Positions 4,614 to 6,697 of a DNA stretch of 6,697 bases are shown piece by piece. The DNA is from Acidobacteriota bacterium. GTDB taxonomy: Bacteria > Acidobacteriota > HRBIN11. The position numbers and the translations under genes were made by a program. The stretch is taken from positions 1 through 6,697 of the forward strand of contig JAUQPV010000141.1 of NCBI GenBank assembly GCA_030550225.1. The letters are read 5' to 3'. The notes beneath the pieces were generated by a model that saw only the letters and a program-made list of their open reading frames with translations, ran no database searches and was not told the origin of the DNA. The stretch's first letter is position 1; every line of letters begins with the position of its first letter.

Positions 4614-5564
4614 TCATGACTGGATCGAGAGCCACAATTCCAGGGCCTGGCGGATCGTCTGCACGTGAATGGCGACCGTATCCTCGACCCGGAGGGCGTA
4701 CCCGCCCCCGAGCGTGATGACGCAGGCCACCCCCCGACGGCGGACCCATTCGAAGACGAGGGTATCCCGCTCCCGGAAGCCGGCCATCGTCAGGCCCAGG
4801 CCCCCGAGACGGTCATGTTCATAAGGGTCCGCTCCGGCGATGTAGAACACGATGTCCGGCTCGAAGCGGGTCTCGATAGTCGCCAGGCCCCGCCGGAGGG
4901 CGGCCAGGTATATCCGGTCGTCGGCCCCGTCCGGAAGGCCGATGTCCAGATGGCTCGGGGGCTTCACGAAGGGATAATTGTTCTCCTGGTGGATCGAAAA
5001 CGTGAACACGTCCGACCGGTCCCGGAAGATGGCCGCGTTGCCATTCCCGTGGTGGACGTCCAGGTCGACGATCAAGGCCCGCCGGAACAAGCCCTCGGCA
5101 AGGCCCTTCTCGATAGCGACGGCCACATCGTTCAACATGCAGAAGCCCTCCCCATGGTCGGGAAAGGCGTGATGGAACCCGCCGCCGATGTGGACGCCCA
5201 GGCCCCACCGCATGGCCCACTGGGCGGCCTGCCAGGTGCCGCCGCAACTGATGCGGAAGGCCTCGTAGACGTCTCGCCGGTAAGGGATCTCCAGGATCGC
5301 TACTTCATAGGGCGTGAGCCGGCCCTCTTCGAGTTTCTGGAGATATTCCCACGTGTGAACCCGGGCGAGGTCCTCTAAGGGCAGGGGGGCCGGCTCGACG
5401 GCCTCCAGGAGCGGCCCCAGGACGTCGTCCTGCCGAAGGGTCTGCCAGACACGGTCGTACTTCTCGACGGGGAAGACGTGGGGCCCGTAATCAACCCGGT
5501 ACTTCGGGCTATAGGCGACCGGAAAAGGCCGCGGCGGTGGTTCCCACGTACGGGTCTCAGCCAT
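4614..5564 (-). CDS. Histone-deacetylase-family zinc amidohydrolase (AcuC/class-IV-like)
   Basis: The 316-residue cytoplasmic enzyme belongs to the arginase/deacetylase fold and should remove acetyl or other acyl groups from lysine or small amines. The family motifs are complete: GGGFHHAF (127-134) with the tandem catalytic His131-His132; GEGFCMLNDVA (138-148); DLDVHHGNGNA (167-177) giving Zn ligands Asp169 and His171; AGADPYEHD (243-251) giving the third ligand Asp246; and LGGGYA (285-290) with the transition-state Tyr289. Nothing essential is missing. The short length (about 300) matches the compact bacterial branch rather than longer AcuC or acetylpolyamine amidohydrolases. ATG at 5564 has TGGAG 7 bases upstream. 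No acetyl-CoA synthetase, acetyltransferase or acetoin gene is nearby, so context does not reveal the substrate. It lies 281 bases after hemB and is probably transcribed separately. Confidence 0.93.
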   Translation of the reverse strand: MAETRTWEPPPRPFPVAYSPKYRVDYGPHVFPVEKYDRVWQTLRQDDVLGPLLEAVEPAPLPLEDLARVHTWEYLQKLEEGRLTPYEVAILEIPYRRDVYEAFRISCGGTWQAAQWAMRWGLGVHIGGGFHHAFPDHGEGFCMLNDVAVAIEKGLAEGLFRRALIVDLDVHHGNGNAAIFRDRSDVFTFSIHQENNYPFVKPPSHLDIGLPDGADDRIYLAALRRGLATIETRFEPDIVFYIAGADPYEHDRLGGLGLTMAGFRERDTLVFEWVRRRGVACVITLGGGYALRVEDTVAIHVQTIRQALELWLSIQS

Positions 5565-5582
5565 CGATACGCTCCATGGATG

Positions 5583-5606
5583 GGCAGATAGGCAGGTCGG
5601 CAGGTG
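5583..5606. repeat. 8-bp tandem array GGCAGRTN, three units
   Basis: Octamers GGCAGATA, GGCAGGTC and GGCAGGTG start at 5583, 5591 and 5599. The first two units plus two bases (5583-5600) are matched in inverted orientation at 5828-5845, where two octamers of the same family abut the hemB stop codon. Confidence 0.7.
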
Positions 5607-5614
5607 GGGAGGGA

Positions 5615-5628
5615 TACCCGTACGGGTA
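5615..5628. promoter_or_regulatory. Perfect 14-bp palindrome, possible operator of the deacetylase gene
   Basis: TACCCGTACGGGTA equals its own reverse complement. It sits 51-64 bases upstream of the deacetylase start codon, a normal place for a dimeric repressor or activator site. No second copy is seen in the window, and the cognate regulator is unknown. Confidence 0.4.
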
Positions 5629-5845
5629 GCTTCCTCAGCCCAAATAATGGCCCGTCACGGCGGAACGGAGGGGCCCATCGTCCCGACGAGGGCGGCCCCC
5701 TGGCCGGTCGGGCGGGGCTCTGTCTTCGGCGAAGGGTCTCAGCCTGGGCCTTCAGACGGCCGTCACCCCCCGTATCCGCAGGACAGAGGTCACCCCCCTC
5801 CCTCTCGGGCCGCCCCAGGGGATAGCCCCGACCTGCCCATCTGCC

Positions 5846-6697
5846 TCACAGTAAGGCGTCCCACGTGCCGTCCCGAAGCCAACGGGCGGCGTCTACGGCG
5901 TGGTACGTCAGGACGACGTCGGCCCCGGCCCGGTGGATGGCCGTCAGGATTTCCAAGACAGCCCGGCTCTCGTCGATCCAGCCCTGGGCGGCCGCCGCCT
6001 TGACCATGGCGTACTCGCCCGAAACGTTATAGGCCGCCACCGGCAGGGGCCACCGCTCCCGGACGGCGGCGATGACGTCCAGGTACGCCAGGGCCGGCTT
6101 GACCATCACGATGTCGGCCCCCTCCTCGACGTCGAGGGCGACCTCATGGAGGGCCTCCCGTCGATGGAAGGGCATCTGGTAGGCCCGCCGGTCGCCAAAA
6201 GCCGGCGCCGAGTCGGCGGCTTCCCGGAAAGGACCGTAGAAGCACGAGGCGAACTTGGCCGCATAGGCCAGGATGGGCGTCTCGGTGAAACCTTGCTCGT
6301 CCAGGGCTCGTCGAATGGCCTGGACCTGGCCGTCCATCATGGCCGAGGGTGCCACGACGTCGGCCCCGGCGGCGGCCAGCGAAACAGCCGTCCGGCCCAG
6401 GAGGTCCAGGGTCGCATCGTTATCGACCCGGCCGTCCCGGATGACGCCGCAGTGGCCGTGGGACGTGTACTCGCAGAGGCACACGTCGGCCAAGACGAGA
6501 ATACCTGAGCCATATCGGCGGCGAAGCTCCCGGATGGCCGTCTGGACGATACCGTCCTCGGCATAGGCCCCCGAGCCGACCTCGTCTTTGGCGTCCGGAA
6601 GGCCGAACAGGATAAACGCCCGCACGCCGACCTCCAGGGCCTGGTCGACCGGCTCGCCAAGTCGGTCGACCGTCCAGCGAAACTGGCCCGGCATGGA
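5846..6697 (-). CDS. hemB: Porphobilinogen synthase (5-aminolevulinate dehydratase), N-terminus beyond the window
   Basis: HemB condenses two 5-aminolevulinate molecules to porphobilinogen in haem and tetrapyrrole synthesis. Numbered from the visible Met at 6694, which is internal, the zinc site DVCLCEYTSHGHCG supplies Cys72, Cys74 and Cys82, and the Schiff-base lysines are Lys147 (YAAKFASCFYGPFR) and Lys199 (VMVKPALAYLD). These spacings equal those of E. coli HemB with an offset of 48 (Cys120/122/130, Lys195/247). The block YNVSGEYAM (222-230) is also intact. The first visible residues SMPGQFRW correspond to the family's internal MPGxxR motif, so about 45-50 N-terminal residues lie past the right edge. 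All visible active-site residues are present, marking the Zn-dependent type. The stop codon at 5846-5848 directly abuts one arm of the spacer inverted repeat. Confidence 0.96.
   Translation of the reverse strand, partial: SMPGQFRWTVDRLGEPVDQALEVGVRAFILFGLPDAKDEVGSGAYAEDGIVQTAIRELRRRYGSGILVLADVCLCEYTSHGHCGVIRDGRVDNDATLDLLGRTAVSLAAAGADVVAPSAMMDGQVQAIRRALDEQGFTETPILAYAAKFASCFYGPFREAADSAPAFGDRRAYQMPFHRREALHEVALDVEEGADIVMVKPALAYLDVIAAVRERWPLPVAAYNVSGEYAMVKAAAAQGWIDESRAVLEILTAIHRAGADVVLTYHAVDAARWLRDGTWDALL

Larger units (their letters stand above)
5583..5845. other. Spacer between hemB and the deacetylase, bounded by 18-bp inverted repeats
   Basis: The two ends, 5583-5600 and 5828-5845, are inverted copies with 17 of 18 positions matching. 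Inside lie the 14-bp palindrome (5615-5628), a 7-bp pairing CTCTGTC (5718-5724) with GACAGAG (5782-5788) that encloses the small hairpins CTTC-GGC-GAAG (5724-5734) and GGCC-N7-GGCC (5747-5761), and a direct repeat GTCACCCCCC at 5762-5771 and 5789-5798. No flanking target-site duplication is evident. It could be a decayed miniature element, a structured untranslated RNA, or two short repeat arrays facing each other. Open frames across it look like chance products of GC-rich DNA. Confidence 0.5.

Noticed and set aside
5725..5780. Thiamine-pyrophosphate riboswitch on the minus strand (GGGGTG, hairpin, GGCTGAGA, CCC)
   Set aside because: The 3' half of the element (ACCTGATC...GTAGGGA) is absent and the downstream gene is a deacetylase, not a thiamine gene.
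5718..5788. Glycine riboswitch on the plus strand (CTCTG... GGCGAAGG ... GGACAGAG)
   Set aside because: The closing stem and GGACAGAG are suggestive, but the CTCTCAGGCA block is missing and no plus-strand gene follows it.
5647..6003. Plus-strand open frame of 118 codons across the hemB-deacetylase spacer
   Set aside because: Pro/Arg/Gly-rich translation with no family, it runs into hemB antisense, and the spacer is better explained by repeats and pairing elements.

Overview
The window comes from a high-GC bacterial chromosome (the coding DNA is roughly 65-75% G+C by eye). Seven protein genes all lie on the minus strand, and a decayed fragment lies on the plus strand at the left edge. The gene content is housekeeping: a zinc-type HemB, PgpA, a hexameric-type glutamate dehydrogenase and a HhH-GPD DNA glycosylase. 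I cannot name the phylum; an uncultivated, possibly thermophilic, lineage is a guess only.

In transcription order (right to left) the genes are: the C-terminal part of porphobilinogen synthase (hemB, cut by the right edge); a histone-deacetylase-family Zn amidohydrolase; a YnfA/UPF0060 four-helix membrane protein that is much more AT-rich than its surroundings; a free methionine-(R)-sulfoxide reductase (GAF fold) that lacks one of the usual three cysteines; an endonuclease-III-like glycosylase with glutamate at the catalytic-lysine position and only three of the four usual Fe-S cysteines; phosphatidylglycerophosphatase A; and a Glu/Leu/Phe/Val-type dehydrogenase. The gaps are 281, 204, 46, 114, 130 and 390 bases. 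Apart from ynfA-msrC, several separate transcription units are therefore more likely than one operon. The genes do not form an obvious pathway. Haem, phospholipid, nitrogen, oxidative-damage and DNA-repair functions are simply co-directional.

The left end (1-405) holds a frameshifted remnant of a four-helix-bundle (23S rRNA intervening-sequence type) protein. After it comes a degenerate 8-bp tandem array that runs into the dehydrogenase stop codon.

The most unusual material is in the spacers. Different spacers carry different degenerate 7-8-bp tandem arrays (353-407, 2594-2614, 2637-2657, 4523-4592, 5583-5606). In two of them the unit reappears in inverted orientation, giving a 24-position hairpin at 4528-4577 and an 18-bp inverted repeat at the two ends of the hemB-deacetylase spacer. 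The dehydrogenase gene has a 390-base upstream region with a candidate promoter, a hairpin-rich leader, and a Shine-Dalgarno sequence inside a hairpin loop. I see no complete defence system, mobile element, tRNA, rRNA or CRISPR array. The spacer repeats and the altered active sites are the observations most worth follow-up.
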